NCBI GenBank assembly: GCA_913019965.1
Contig: CAJVZR010000030.1
Coordinates: 1-47,094, forward strand
From: an uncultured Oleispira sp.
Lineage (GTDB): Bacteria; Pseudomonadota; Gammaproteobacteria; Pseudomonadales; Oceanobacteraceae
Direction: 5' to 3'
DNA length: 47,094 nucleotides
The position numbers and the translations under genes were made by a program. Of this stretch, positions 34,830 through 44,306 are shown one piece after another (position 1 is the first letter of the stretch; the number at the start of each line of letters is the position of its first letter). The notes beneath the pieces were generated by a model. The model did not search any database. It was not told the DNA's origin and saw only the letters and a program-made list of their open reading frames with translations.

Positions 34830-37800
34830 TTATTTTTTTGCATCTTGCCAACCGGCTTCCCAGCTGGAAATGAGAACGTCGTCTTGATAAGGGCTAGAGT
34901 TGGGTCTTAATGAAGTCCATTTGGAGCTGCTACCTTGCTCAAAGCCTTTTTGATAAGCCAGTTCAACAAGATCAGAATTAGCGAGCTGCTCTTCTACCGT
35001 TTTTCCCCAATTACTTATTTTTAATTGCCACTCATTGAGTAATAAATAACTCGCGGGTACGAGTAGTAGTGAAATAAAAGTAGCGAATAGAACACCAAAA
35101 GCTAGGGAAACGGCCATAGGAATTAAGAATTGAGCTTGTATGCTAGTTTCTAATATTAAGGGAGTAAGCCCAGCGAAAGTTGTTAGAGAGGTTAAAAGAA
35201 TAGGGCGGAAACGTTTTTTACCCGCTGCGCATACGGCATTAAATACAGGAGTCCCCAGTTTTCTTTGTTGATTGATGTAATCCATTAATACGAGGTTGTC
35301 GTTAACGACTACGCCGCTGACAGCAACCATACCGACAAATGACCACAGTGTGAGTTCCATATTTAAAAAAAGGTGGCCCATGATAGAACCCAACAAGCCA
35401 AAGGGAATTGCGAAGAGCACTAATAATGGCTGGCTATAAGATGAGAATAAAACGGCCATCATTAAATACATGACTAATATCGCTATCAGATAGCCTTTCG
35501 ATAACACCTTAAGAAATACAGCAATACTTTTTTGCTGTCCTGTGGTGCTCCATTTTACTCCTGGATATTGTGCAACGAGTTGATCAAGGTGATTGGCTTT
35601 TAGATCACTCTGAATCTGAAAGACAGAATTTAATTTAGGATTAACGTAAGCACTGACCGAAATAATACGTTTCTGTTCATAGCGCTTAATACTATTTTTT
35701 CCTTGGCGATAATCAATGTCAGCAATGCTCGACAGCGGTACGTATGTTTGATTTTGAATATAGATCGGAAGATTTTCTAAATGCCACATAGAGGCACGTT
35801 CATTAACGGGTAAGCCTAACCAAACACTAATTTCGTCATTTTGAGTTTGAATCGTTTGTACCGTATCGCCTTGATAAGCATTATTTACTTGTAATAATAC
35901 TTCTTCTAACGTCAAACCCAAGGTGATAGCGTTATCTTTTAACTGGATATGAGCTTGTTGCTTAATACTATTTAACGAATCTCTTACATCAAAAGTCCCT
36001 TGATAGTCTGTTAGCTTTATTTTCAAGGCTTGGGCAGCTTCACTTAATTGCCCTAAGTCATAACCGGAAAATTCGATATTTATATCGGGTTTGGCAGGAT
36101 TTAAACTGGCACTGAATTTGAGTTGTTCACTATCCACAATATCACCAACCAGTTCACGCCAGCGTATAAGAAGTTGTTGACCATTGTATTGACGATTATT
36201 TGCGTCACTTAACTCCAATGTCACTTGTGCTCTATGATCTAAGTCTTGAGATAAGTCTTGGTTAGAAATTTTATCTTTAGGACCGATGACCGCATAAATA
36301 TGAGCAATAGCCGATTGACCTTCATTTAAGGTTTCTTGGCTTAGTTGCTGAGCAGCCAACTTCAGTTTGTTCACGGCGTTTTCGGTTTTGATGCGAGATG
36401 AACCTTGTGGAAAAACTACATTCGCGGTAACGACATCTGCTTCAATGGCCGAAAATAACGCGATTTTCATCCAACCCGTACTCAATAGAACCATGAATAA
36501 AAAGAAAGTCATGGTGAAGCCCATAATCACCGTACTCTTATTTTTTAACGCATGAATCAATGCTGGTTGGTATAGATGGTTGATAAAGCTATCCAGTGCT
36601 TGACTGAACACATGTTGGACTTTAGTTAGAACTTTCTGCGGCCAATATAATTTACTTGTCTCAACTTTTTCTGCCGCTTTGTTGCCCGCTAGATGAGCCG
36701 GTAAGATATAAATCGATTCTAATAATGAAAAGATGAGAGTACAGATAACCACAATAGGAATGGCCTGCATCAGCTTACCTTCGGGTCCAGGTAAAAATAA
36801 CAGAGGCAAAAAGGCAACGATACTGGTCGCAATCGCAAAGAATATGGGTTTATAAACTTGATAGGTGCCTTTCAAAGAGCCTTTGATACCGTACTGTCCT
36901 AACTGGTTCTGTTGATGAACCGACTCGCCGACTACGACAGCATCGTCGACAACAATGCCCAGTACGAGAATAAAGGCAAATAAAGAAATAACGTTAATTG
37001 AGACGTCAAAAACAGGAAGTAAGAATAAACAACCAAAGAAAGATACGGGGATGCCTAGACTGACCCAGAAAGATAAACGAGCATTTAAAAATAGTAACAA
37101 TACGATAAAGAGTAATAATAATCCTGTAAAAGCGTTATCCAGTAATAAATCGATACGGCTTTTAAAGTGTTTCGAATCATCTTGCCAAATATACAGTGTC
37201 ATACTCTCGGCGAGAGATTTGTCTTCAATATATGCATTTAACGTGTCGGCGATATCGATAATATTTTGATCACCAATTCGGTAAATATCCATAGAGACGG
37301 CAGGGTTGTGATCAAAGCTGGCTTGGCTCTGCTGGCTATGACGATTATCGCGAATAATCGCAATATCACGCAAGGTGATTTCAGATCCCTGTTCATCGGA
37401 GGCAATAATGATATTACGATAAGCCTCTGCGTCATCACGGGCGGCTTGAGCGGTAATCAATACGTCCCCTTCAAGGGTTTTTAATAGGCCCCCTGGCAGC
37501 TGCCCGGTTTGCTGACGAATTAACTGATTAATTTGTGCAAAGGTAAGGTTGTACTTTTCTAGATGATGGGAGGGGATGCTAATTTCAATTTTAGAATCCT
37601 TAATATCTTCTAAATCAATGATGCTGATGTTATCAAACTCTAATAATTCGTTACGAATCTGGCGAGCCGTTTTGGTTAAATCTGAATAATCAGAACGACT
37701 GCTGACGATGAGTTTGGCAACACGGTTACGTACATTAAGTTCTTTTACTATAGGAATGCTGGCCTCCTCGGGAAGCGAGTCGTAGCTCTGGATACGATTG

Positions 37801-38129
37801 TTAACTTGATCTAGGACTTCTTTAGTTTCGTAACCTTCTGCGACATCGAGAGTGATCGCACACTGACCCTCATAAGATGTAGATGTTAAGTCTAGCGTTC
37901 CAGGAATATCGTAGACTCTGTTCTCTAAAGGTTTACAAAGGCTAGCTTCAACGGTTTCTACACTGGCGCCACGTAACGTTGTTTGAATACTGATGCGTTC
38001 TAACGAGACGTTAGGAATCAGCTCCATTCTAGTTTCGGGAATAGCCAAAGCCCCCAGCAAAAAAATGGACAGCATGAATAAATTTGCCGCTACTGGGTTG
38101 TGAGCAAACCAATGAATCGACGCTTTCAT
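34830..38129 (-). CDS. RND-family efflux transporter (AcrB-like)
   Basis: A 1099-residue inner-membrane proton-driven exporter with twelve transmembrane helices and two large periplasmic loops. The proton-relay Asp pair is seen in LGIVVDDAVVVGES. The N-terminus FAHNPVAANLFMLSIFLLGA is typical of hydrophobe/amphiphile RND pumps. A hydrophilic C-terminal tail of about 60 residues (LANSDLVELAYQKGFEQGSS...) is longer than usual. No outer-membrane channel gene is nearby, so it probably uses a TolC-type protein encoded elsewhere. The start overlaps the adaptor's stop by one base. Confidence 0.94.
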   Translation of the reverse strand: MKASIHWFAHNPVAANLFMLSIFLLGALAIPETRMELIPNVSLERISIQTTLRGASVETVEASLCKPLENRVYDIPGTLDLTSTSYEGQCAITLDVAEGYETKEVLDQVNNRIQSYDSLPEEASIPIVKELNVRNRVAKLIVSSRSDYSDLTKTARQIRNELLEFDNISIIDLEDIKDSKIEISIPSHHLEKYNLTFAQINQLIRQQTGQLPGGLLKTLEGDVLITAQAARDDAEAYRNIIIASDEQGSEITLRDIAIIRDNRHSQQSQASFDHNPAVSMDIYRIGDQNIIDIADTLNAYIEDKSLAESMTLYIWQDDSKHFKSRIDLLLDNAFTGLLLLFIVLLLFLNARLSFWVSLGIPVSFFGCLFLLPVFDVSINVISLFAFILVLGIVVDDAVVVGESVHQQNQLGQYGIKGSLKGTYQVYKPIFFAIATSIVAFLPLLFLPGPEGKLMQAIPIVVICTLIFSLLESIYILPAHLAGNKAAEKVETSKLYWPQKVLTKVQHVFSQALDSFINHLYQPALIHALKNKSTVIMGFTMTFFLFMVLLSTGWMKIALFSAIEADVVTANVVFPQGSSRIKTENAVNKLKLAAQQLSQETLNEGQSAIAHIYAVIGPKDKISNQDLSQDLDHRAQVTLELSDANNRQYNGQQLLIRWRELVGDIVDSEQLKFSASLNPAKPDINIEFSGYDLGQLSEAAQALKIKLTDYQGTFDVRDSLNSIKQQAHIQLKDNAITLGLTLEEVLLQVNNAYQGDTVQTIQTQNDEISVWLGLPVNERASMWHLENLPIYIQNQTYVPLSSIADIDYRQGKNSIKRYEQKRIISVSAYVNPKLNSVFQIQSDLKANHLDQLVAQYPGVKWSTTGQQKSIAVFLKVLSKGYLIAILVMYLMMAVLFSSYSQPLLVLFAIPFGLLGSIMGHLFLNMELTLWSFVGMVAVSGVVVNDNLVLMDYINQQRKLGTPVFNAVCAAGKKRFRPILLTSLTTFAGLTPLILETSIQAQFLIPMAVSLAFGVLFATFISLLLVPASYLLLNEWQLKISNWGKTVEEQLANSDLVELAYQKGFEQGSSSKWTSLRPNSSPYQDDVLISSWEAGWQDAKK

Positions 38130-39304
38130 TATAAAGCCTCAACTACGGGTTGATCTAAAATGCTGGGTTGCGAACTAGGTTCGACTAATAGCCCTGAGAT
38201 GAGTTGGTGAAAAGAGGTATTAACGACCTTGTCATTGCGTTGCAAACCGCTGCGAATATAAACCAGTTCTTTTCCTCGATAGAGAATGTTAACGTTTTTA
38301 CGCTCTAATCGGTTATCCTGATTGATAACCCATACCTGTTGATCGCTTTGAATTAAGGCCCGCGGAAGAATACGCAAGCCTTTAATAATCTTGCCATTGA
38401 TTCGCGCTTCGATAAAAGAACCTGGTAGTAAGACTTTGTTTTGTTGATTTTCAATACTGAAATTATCAAAGCTAGCGATGACGTAGAGCAATTGATTATT
38501 ATCTCGTTCACCTTCAATTCGACTAATATTGCCATGCCATACGGTTTCAGGATCGTGAAAACTATTAACTTTGACCTTAATGCTTTCGCTATTAATAGCC
38601 TGATCGTGAGTTTTTTCTTTAAGCCCTAATATATCAATTTGATGATCATTTAATGGCAAGCGTACTTCGACTATTTGAGTACCGTATATTTTACTAATGG
38701 CGCTTAGACTTTGCAGGTACTCACCTTGGTTAATATTATCGTCAATGACTTTGCCTGCAATCGGCGTCTTAATTTCAGTTTTTTCTAATTGTTTTTTTGC
38801 ATAATTGAGCGCAGCTAGAGCAGCATTGACCTGACTTTGTGCAAACTTCAGTTGAGGTACATGCTTAGCGTATTTAGAGGACTTTTTACCCGCACTTTTT
38901 TTCGCAATACGTGCCTTCGCTTGAGTTTCTGATAAGTGTAACTTGGCTTGATCTAAAGCCGATTGCTTCTGTGCAATATCGAGAATGAAAGGCTGTTGGT
39001 CCAGTTTAATTAATAATTCATCTTTCTCAACAAAGGCACCGCGTACAAGTTTTGGGTTTTTGTATACGACTAATCCAGGAACTTCGCTGGTAATATGGCG
39101 AATATGAGTCGCAGAGACTTTCCCACGGCTAAATACCGGGATGGATTGATCCTGTAGAATAACGTTGGTAAACGTGAGTGAGGGAATATCAATCATTTCC
39201 TCAGCTTTATCCGGCTTTGGCATGTTAATGATAAACCAGCTAATAACAGCAAGGCTAAAGACAAAAATGAGGCTGAATTTGTAATACTTTTTAAAGAAAT
39301 TCAT
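38129..39304 (-). CDS. RND periplasmic adaptor (membrane fusion protein)
   Basis: Links the RND pump to an outer-membrane channel. 391 residues: N-terminal membrane anchor (FSLIFVFSLAVISWFIINMP), lipoyl/barrel-sandwich halves (GLVVYKNPKLVRGAFVEKDE and ETEIKTPIAGKVIDD-like KTEIKTPIAGKVIDDNINQG), alpha-helical hairpin between them, then beta-barrel and membrane-proximal domains. Its start overlaps the upstream acyltransferase-like gene by 14 bases and its stop overlaps the pump gene by one, so three genes are tightly coupled. Confidence 0.93.
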   Translation of the reverse strand: MNFFKKYYKFSLIFVFSLAVISWFIINMPKPDKAEEMIDIPSLTFTNVILQDQSIPVFSRGKVSATHIRHITSEVPGLVVYKNPKLVRGAFVEKDELLIKLDQQPFILDIAQKQSALDQAKLHLSETQAKARIAKKSAGKKSSKYAKHVPQLKFAQSQVNAALAALNYAKKQLEKTEIKTPIAGKVIDDNINQGEYLQSLSAISKIYGTQIVEVRLPLNDHQIDILGLKEKTHDQAINSESIKVKVNSFHDPETVWHGNISRIEGERDNNQLLYVIASFDNFSIENQQNKVLLPGSFIEARINGKIIKGLRILPRALIQSDQQVWVINQDNRLERKNVNILYRGKELVYIRSGLQRNDKVVNTSFHQLISGLLVEPSSQPSILDQPVVEAL

Positions 39305-40286
39305 TATGATTCTTATCTTCTGTTAAATTCAGTTTCCAATCGTTTAAACACTTTTCTGTGAGTGCAACATCTTGACAGATCATAGGGTGAAGCTTTAAAC
39401 CTAGGGTCAATTGGCCATGCCACTCCATGATGCCTGTGGACACCGGATAGTTCTTTGTGCCTATGCCGCAGCTAACCCAAACTTCGTTCTCATTTTCTAT
39501 TGGGTTATTGTGCTCTTTTAACGGCCAGCCTCCTAAGAAGCTAAACGAACCGGCATAGAAATTTTTGTTACTTATTTTTTTATAGATATAGCGCACACCG
39601 GGCTTTCCAATAAGCTTACCTATGTGAGCCATCTTCCAGGTGCTCCAATGTTCTTTTATTTTTATTTTTGCTTTAATTTCTTGCTGCAGTTCTTTTGGAG
39701 TAATGTAATTGTTTAAGCAAACATTGATGCCAGAACTGTAATTACTGGTATCAGAATTTAATTCGATAGCACCCCGTAGATTGACAGGGTAGAACCAATA
39801 ATAATTTTGACTTCCATCGAGTAAGTTATCGGCGATGGCTTTATTTAAAGCCCACATTAAGAAAGTGCTATAAGCTACCTTGTTTTTCTTGGCATTACGT
39901 TTAATTATTGGGGTCGTTCTTTTATCAAAATAACTGTTTACGATAGGGGCTGTATTATTATTGTCACAAGGATAGTTATTCTTCCAACGAATCGACTTGG
40001 ATGGAATATAACCTTTGTCTTTTTTGAATTTTTTATTGAGCTTGTATAGTTGCCACATTCCAGGCACTTGTTTCTCACCACTCTTGGGCAAATTCCGGCA
40101 GGGATAACCATGTTCTCTTAATATAGTTGCGACTCCGCCGATACCATCCATCTCACTATGAGCGAAGTTACTCCAGTTTATTTCACCGCTGGACTTTTTC
40201 ATTTGTCCGATGCTCATATCATCGCTGATACCGAGTTCTTTTCTGACATCAAACCACATGGCAATATAATCTTTAGAGGCTTTCAT
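39291..40286 (-). CDS. Putative HxxxDG acyltransferase-like protein
   Basis: Unrecognised at family level. 331 residues, no signal. An HSEMDGIGG motif (residues 43-51) has the HxxxDG form of condensation, CAT and wax-synthase acyltransferases. The block FYPVNLRGAIELNSDTSNYS parallels the PVDMRPHKEGLNSTANL block of the acyltransferase at the other end of the operon, and the following helices align in spacing. The motif is much nearer the N-terminus than usual, so the N-lobe is short or rearranged. Excellent ribosome-binding site (AAGGAGAGAAGC). An acyl-transfer role within the pathway is inference. Confidence 0.65.
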   Translation of the reverse strand: MKASKDYIAMWFDVRKELGISDDMSIGQMKKSSGEINWSNFAHSEMDGIGGVATILREHGYPCRNLPKSGEKQVPGMWQLYKLNKKFKKDKGYIPSKSIRWKNNYPCDNNNTAPIVNSYFDKRTTPIIKRNAKKNKVAYSTFLMWALNKAIADNLLDGSQNYYWFYPVNLRGAIELNSDTSNYSSGINVCLNNYITPKELQQEIKAKIKIKEHWSTWKMAHIGKLIGKPGVRYIYKKISNKNFYAGSFSFLGGWPLKEHNNPIENENEVWVSCGIGTKNYPVSTGIMEWHGQLTLGLKLHPMICQDVALTEKCLNDWKLNLTEDKNHNEFL

Positions 40287-40296
40287 GCTTCTCTCC

Positions 40297-41406
40297 TTAT
40301 AAACGCGAAGGTTCTAAATAAAATAGGTTTTCGGTGTTGTGCTCGCTCTGATGATCGAGATAATCCGGAACATCACCATAACTGGCGAGATAATGATTGC
40401 TAACTAATGTATGAGTTTTGAAATCAGCTAATGCATGGTGCAATGGATCACGCTTATCAAACCCAATTATCAGTGCATCAAATGTCGAGTTTTTATACTC
40501 AGAAAGGATTTTCAGTAATAGTTCTTTCAATATCTTAGGCTGATTATTTTTAACCAGGATTGAGTGTAAGCTAATATAATTGGCGAGTTCTCCAGCAGCC
40601 GGAAGCTTCATACCACCTAAGAATTTACTACTGATATTATTAATATGCCTAAGTAGCTTCATGCTACCGTGATAAGACAAGAATCGAGTCTGTTTGAAGG
40701 GCTTTTGATTCCAGCTACCGACAACGCCAATAAGTTCATTTTCTTGAAAGTACAAAAAATAGTCGCTAATAATAAGATCGCGGTAGTAAGGATCATCACT
40801 TCCAATTTTGCTAAAATCATAGCAAGGGTAAAACTCTTTCTCTTTTCCATGTAGGTCAAAGAATGCTTGAATAGCACTTACATCGCTGGAAGTCGCGCGT
40901 CGGACAGATTTGTTCGCTTCAGGGTATGCTTTGTTTACAGCGACCATGTGGGTAATAAATTGTCCGGCACTATGGTAAGTCGGTAAAGACAAGCGGCCAC
41001 TGCTAACGGTATCGATAGAGGCTTTATTCTCATCAAGAATGACAGTTTGCATCCATTCATCTTGCATGAGTTCTTTATACTTTTTAAATAAACGATATAG
41101 GGTTCTTCCTCCCTTATATTCATTATGTATTCTAAGATCATTGCCGTAACGGGTAAGGCGCTTTTTACCTTTTACGTAGACTTCACGCTTACCAATACTA
41201 AACGAAGCGACCAGCTTATCCTTTTGCTTATCTTCCATAAGCCAAACCTCTGGTGCATGGGTCACTACATTCGTAGCATGAAAGAAATTGGGCTGACGTT
41301 CAAAATTTAGCTTAATACTGCCTTGTTGAGGTGTTTCATGTATTAGCGTTAACAATGCCGGTGAGTCTTCTGGCTCCGCAAGACGAATGCAATAACGTAA
41401 GCTCAT
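40297..41406 (-). CDS. Double GNAT-like N-acyltransferase
   Basis: A 369-residue protein with two GNAT-like halves. The first starts YCIRLAEPEDSPALLTLIHE; the second starts VRRATSSDVSAIQAFFDLHG, each the typical beta1-alpha1 of the family, followed by central strands (LVASFSIGKREVYVKGKKRL; ELIGVVGSWNQKPF). Acyl-CoA-type binding motifs are poorly conserved, so the donor is unknown. Its ATG overlaps the GH3 stop codon by four bases (ATGA), giving strict translational coupling with the ligase. Confidence 0.75.
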   Translation of the reverse strand: MSLRYCIRLAEPEDSPALLTLIHETPQQGSIKLNFERQPNFFHATNVVTHAPEVWLMEDKQKDKLVASFSIGKREVYVKGKKRLTRYGNDLRIHNEYKGGRTLYRLFKKYKELMQDEWMQTVILDENKASIDTVSSGRLSLPTYHSAGQFITHMVAVNKAYPEANKSVRRATSSDVSAIQAFFDLHGKEKEFYPCYDFSKIGSDDPYYRDLIISDYFLYFQENELIGVVGSWNQKPFKQTRFLSYHGSMKLLRHINNISSKFLGGMKLPAAGELANYISLHSILVKNNQPKILKELLLKILSEYKNSTFDALIIGFDKRDPLHHALADFKTHTLVSNHYLASYGDVPDYLDHQSEHNTENLFYLEPSRL

Positions 41407-43070
41407 GCAGGTTCACCTGACATTGCTTTAACTTCTTCTGATACTAAGAAGTTTTGGTTTTGCCATAGAATCAAAGGCTCAACCTTGATATTGCCTTTAA
41501 CCATGCCTTGATCAACTTTATGATTGGCATAGAGTGCTAATGCATCTTGCTTGATACTAATTTTAGCCATTCCCATTTGACCTAACTCTCGAGCTAGTTG
41601 GTAATGGAAATGCTGGGCCAGTTTTTTCTCTAATAGCAATGCAAGTTCAGCTTCTCTTTCTGCGGTCACTTGATCATTAGCTATATCTTCATTTTGACAG
41701 AGCATCAAGTAGCAGGGTTTATCTTGCTGTGCATTCGCGGGTATTGCGATTAAGGTAATGGGCGTGATGTCGCATTCTTGATTGAACTCGTTGAGTAGAG
41801 TGACAGCGGTTTCTGGTGATAGCTTTTCTCCTACCATATCGGTGCCATCAATACGGCCAATGAATTCAAAGCAAGGGCATTGATTAATAAATCCTGTTAC
41901 TTTTAATTGATCTTTCATTGCGTAACGTAATAAGCCATTAGCTGAACTAATAATAGGTCGAACGAACATACCTTTGGCAAGCTGCCAGCTATTCAAAATG
42001 GTTTGGCTCGTCAGCTCTTCAAATTCATAAAAATGGCTATTGATGGCCAGTGGGAATTGATTTTTGTAAGGGATACTGGTTACCCCTTCTGTTGCCCAGA
42101 GACCTTTACCTTGAAATTCACAGTGAGGAAATAGTTGCTGTAACTTCTCTGCCCAAATAGTCGAAGAGGAGGTATCCCATGCACTGATTAGCGCCAACTT
42201 AGGCCAAATAGCTGCGGTAAATTGAGCATTTATTTCCCCATTCCACTGTTTCAGAATAAGTGAGGCTCTTTTATTTTTAGGCGCCACCGTTTTATTTAAG
42301 CCAGTGTAGCCAGTAGGCCATTCACCGGTCGCCAAAACTTGAACAATATCCCGTTGGTGACTCTGTATGAATTCCAGCAGACTCAATGCAAAGGTGGGGC
42401 TCCAAACTGAAATGAAACTCAGGTCGTTACAAGAAATTAAATAACACGCGGTTGCAAAGAAAGACTCATCAGAGGTTTCTGCTAATGAAATAGATTCGGG
42501 GACGGCCATTGTTTCGGCCATGAATAGTTGTTTCCACCAAGGAAGTAACTGTAAATCGTTATTGATACTCGCGGTGAGCTTGTTACGTAAGTCACTCGGC
42601 ACCCAAGAAAGAGACCAGTAGTGTTTCCCTTGCTTAATTTTAGGGTAGCTTGAATACATGTCTGCTAACCAAGGCGCAATGGCATTATCTAATTCTTCTA
42701 GGAAAGCCTTAGTATAAGGCACCCATTTAATTTTGGACGTTGAACCACTGGTGGGTTGATAGCGCAAGCAATCACTATGGGTAAGAAGACTTTTATTACT
42801 TTTCTGCTGTTGCTCAATCATAGTCGACCAGTAGTCATAGTCAGTAACTGGAACTTGATCTTGTAATTCTTTTAGGCTGCTATTTTTAGTCAGACTATGT
42901 TTTTTCGCATTTTCACTGCCTTCTACCTGCTTTAGTATGTTTCTTAATATTCGTCCTTGGCTTTCTTCAATATCAAAACTGCTCTGATAAAAAGACTGCT
43001 CTCCTTTTTTTGATAGCTGAAAAGAAACTTGGTGCAGTATTCGGCTGAGAATTGAGCGTAAAAAGGCCAT
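41403..43070 (-). CDS. GH3-family acyl-acid amido synthetase
   Basis: A 555-residue member of the GH3 (auxin-responsive promoter) family, an ANL-superfamily enzyme that adenylates a carboxylic acid with ATP and transfers the acyl group to an amino acid or amine. The ATP-binding P-loop region is YQPTSGSTSKIKWVPYTK (104-121). Later family blocks are seen in WATEGVTSIPYKN and GLLRYAMKDQLKVTGF (the binding and hinge regions). Plant GH3 proteins are about 600 residues; bacterial ones are less studied. The start overlaps the upstream stop by one base. The centre of the pathway by inference: it would make the amide bond. Confidence 0.9.
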   Translation of the reverse strand: MAFLRSILSRILHQVSFQLSKKGEQSFYQSSFDIEESQGRILRNILKQVEGSENAKKHSLTKNSSLKELQDQVPVTDYDYWSTMIEQQQKSNKSLLTHSDCLRYQPTSGSTSKIKWVPYTKAFLEELDNAIAPWLADMYSSYPKIKQGKHYWSLSWVPSDLRNKLTASINNDLQLLPWWKQLFMAETMAVPESISLAETSDESFFATACYLISCNDLSFISVWSPTFALSLLEFIQSHQRDIVQVLATGEWPTGYTGLNKTVAPKNKRASLILKQWNGEINAQFTAAIWPKLALISAWDTSSSTIWAEKLQQLFPHCEFQGKGLWATEGVTSIPYKNQFPLAINSHFYEFEELTSQTILNSWQLAKGMFVRPIISSANGLLRYAMKDQLKVTGFINQCPCFEFIGRIDGTDMVGEKLSPETAVTLLNEFNQECDITPITLIAIPANAQQDKPCYLMLCQNEDIANDQVTAEREAELALLLEKKLAQHFHYQLARELGQMGMAKISIKQDALALYANHKVDQGMVKGNIKVEPLILWQNQNFLVSEEVKAMSGEPA

Positions 43071-43861
43071 TATGATGTCTCCATCACAGAGGCTTTGCTG
43101 ATAGTTTTTAACTTATTAGCTGACTTTTTATTCTTACGTGTAAACATGTTTTTACGCATGAAACTCCACATCATATGAACAGAAACTTCACCTATACAAG
43201 GGAGTTCGGTACCTTGCTGCCAAGAGGGGTTTAGTTTGGCAAAATGGCGAATTTTGGGATTTTCCTCCGTCATGTCATCAGTAATTTCGGCAACATCCCC
43301 TTTTAAATATTGATAATCATCTCCGAAGTTTAATAAACGATTTTCTTTATTGTAAGCTGCCGGATATAGTTGCTCGCAGTACTCGTCAACGATGGATTCT
43401 AGTTTGATGTTATTATTTTCGTGGCTAGGGTAGTGCTTAGGAAAGTTGTTGGTTAGCAATAAGTAAGTCTTATAGCCTTTTGAGATCAGTAGCCAAAATA
43501 CAGAGGTTTTAGGATTTTTAATCTTAGTTTTCAATAACTGTTTAACAAATGTTTTCTGTAATTCTTTATTTCCCCAGAACTCTTTTTCAACAACGGTATC
43601 ACCACTAAAAATACCGATGGAACTCTCACCATTTTGTTTAATGTTAAGTTCTGTCCATGTGCTGAAGCCAACTATTCTATTGCTGTTTTTATCTTCTAAT
43701 AAAATAACCCCCGTCTTTTTCCCCATATCTGTGACAAAGGTATGAAGGTCAGCATTGTGATAATACTGAACAAATACTTTATGCATTTCTAATAGCTGAG
43801 GGACAGAAACGTATTTAATTTTCTTGAAACTGGCTGTAATTTTGGATTTGTTATTTTTCAT
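43070..43861 (-). CDS. GNAT-like acyltransferase, first gene of the GH3 operon
   Basis: A 263-residue cytoplasmic protein. The strand-turn pattern IVGFSTWTELNI, then IGIFSGDTVVEKEFWGNKEL and FVKQLLKTKIKNPKTSVFWL, resembles the central part of a GNAT fold, but sequence similarity is faint and conserved pyrophosphate-loop residues are not clear. The C-terminal 70 residues (RHFAKLNPSWQQGTELPCIG onward) are basic. ATG 43861 was chosen over the GTG-containing extension to 43891 because GTGAGG sits five bases before it. First in a run of seven overlapping or abutting genes on the minus strand. Confidence 0.65.
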   Translation of the reverse strand: MKNNKSKITASFKKIKYVSVPQLLEMHKVFVQYYHNADLHTFVTDMGKKTGVILLEDKNSNRIVGFSTWTELNIKQNGESSIGIFSGDTVVEKEFWGNKELQKTFVKQLLKTKIKNPKTSVFWLLISKGYKTYLLLTNNFPKHYPSHENNNIKLESIVDEYCEQLYPAAYNKENRLLNFGDDYQYLKGDVAEITDDMTEENPKIRHFAKLNPSWQQGTELPCIGEVSVHMMWSFMRKNMFTRKNKKSANKLKTISKASVMETS

Positions 43862-44306
43862 AAAAACCTCACGCACAAAAAACGAAGACAAAAAATCTCA
43901 TCAGAAAAAAGACTGAGATGCTCTGATTTCAATATATTATTTACTATTGATTTTCTATCGTAATAATTAGCGGGGGCTAAGATTTTTCGGTTGAATGATT
44001 TTCATGATTTATTGCGTCCATTCATTTTAAAGCTGTAGTGAGTTTTTTATTATTTTTTTATTGTTCAGCATGTCTGCTGATTTAACGCGGCCAGTAAATC
44101 ATAGATAAGAATTATTAAAAGTAATTTTTAATTAAATTAATACGTTAGTACCTCAAGTTTTTATGCTTTAGGTAAGTGTTTTGTAAATGACAAAATAAAG
44201 GAATCCAGTTCCTTTTTTCGTTTTTTTATTTTTGCTATTGGAGGGAAGTTATAGAAAGTGTCAGTCTTTATTATAGAGAGTGTAAAGAGTAAGTTGCTGG
44301 GTTCTA
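43862..44306 (-). promoter_or_regulatory. Long leader/promoter region of the GH3 operon
   Basis: About 445 bases without a gene and very A+T-rich. It contains an imperfect dyad ACCTCAAG (44150-44157)/CTTTAGGT (44166-44173), seven of eight positions paired across an eight-base spacer, a possible operator, and the hairpin at 44197-44215. The promoter itself could not be placed with confidence. Confidence 0.4.
44197..44215 (-). terminator. Hairpin, possible terminator of the small lipoprotein gene
   Basis: AAAGGAA (44197-44203) pairs with TTCCTTT (44209-44215) around TCCAG. T/A runs flank both sides, so it can be read from either strand; on the minus strand it lies about 90 bases after the lipoprotein stop. 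Confidence 0.5.

Noticed and set aside
44150..44173. LuxR-type box before the GH3 operon
   Set aside because: The dyad is 24 bases with ACCTC/TAGGT arms and does not fit the 20-base lux-box pattern; no luxI/luxR genes are in the window.
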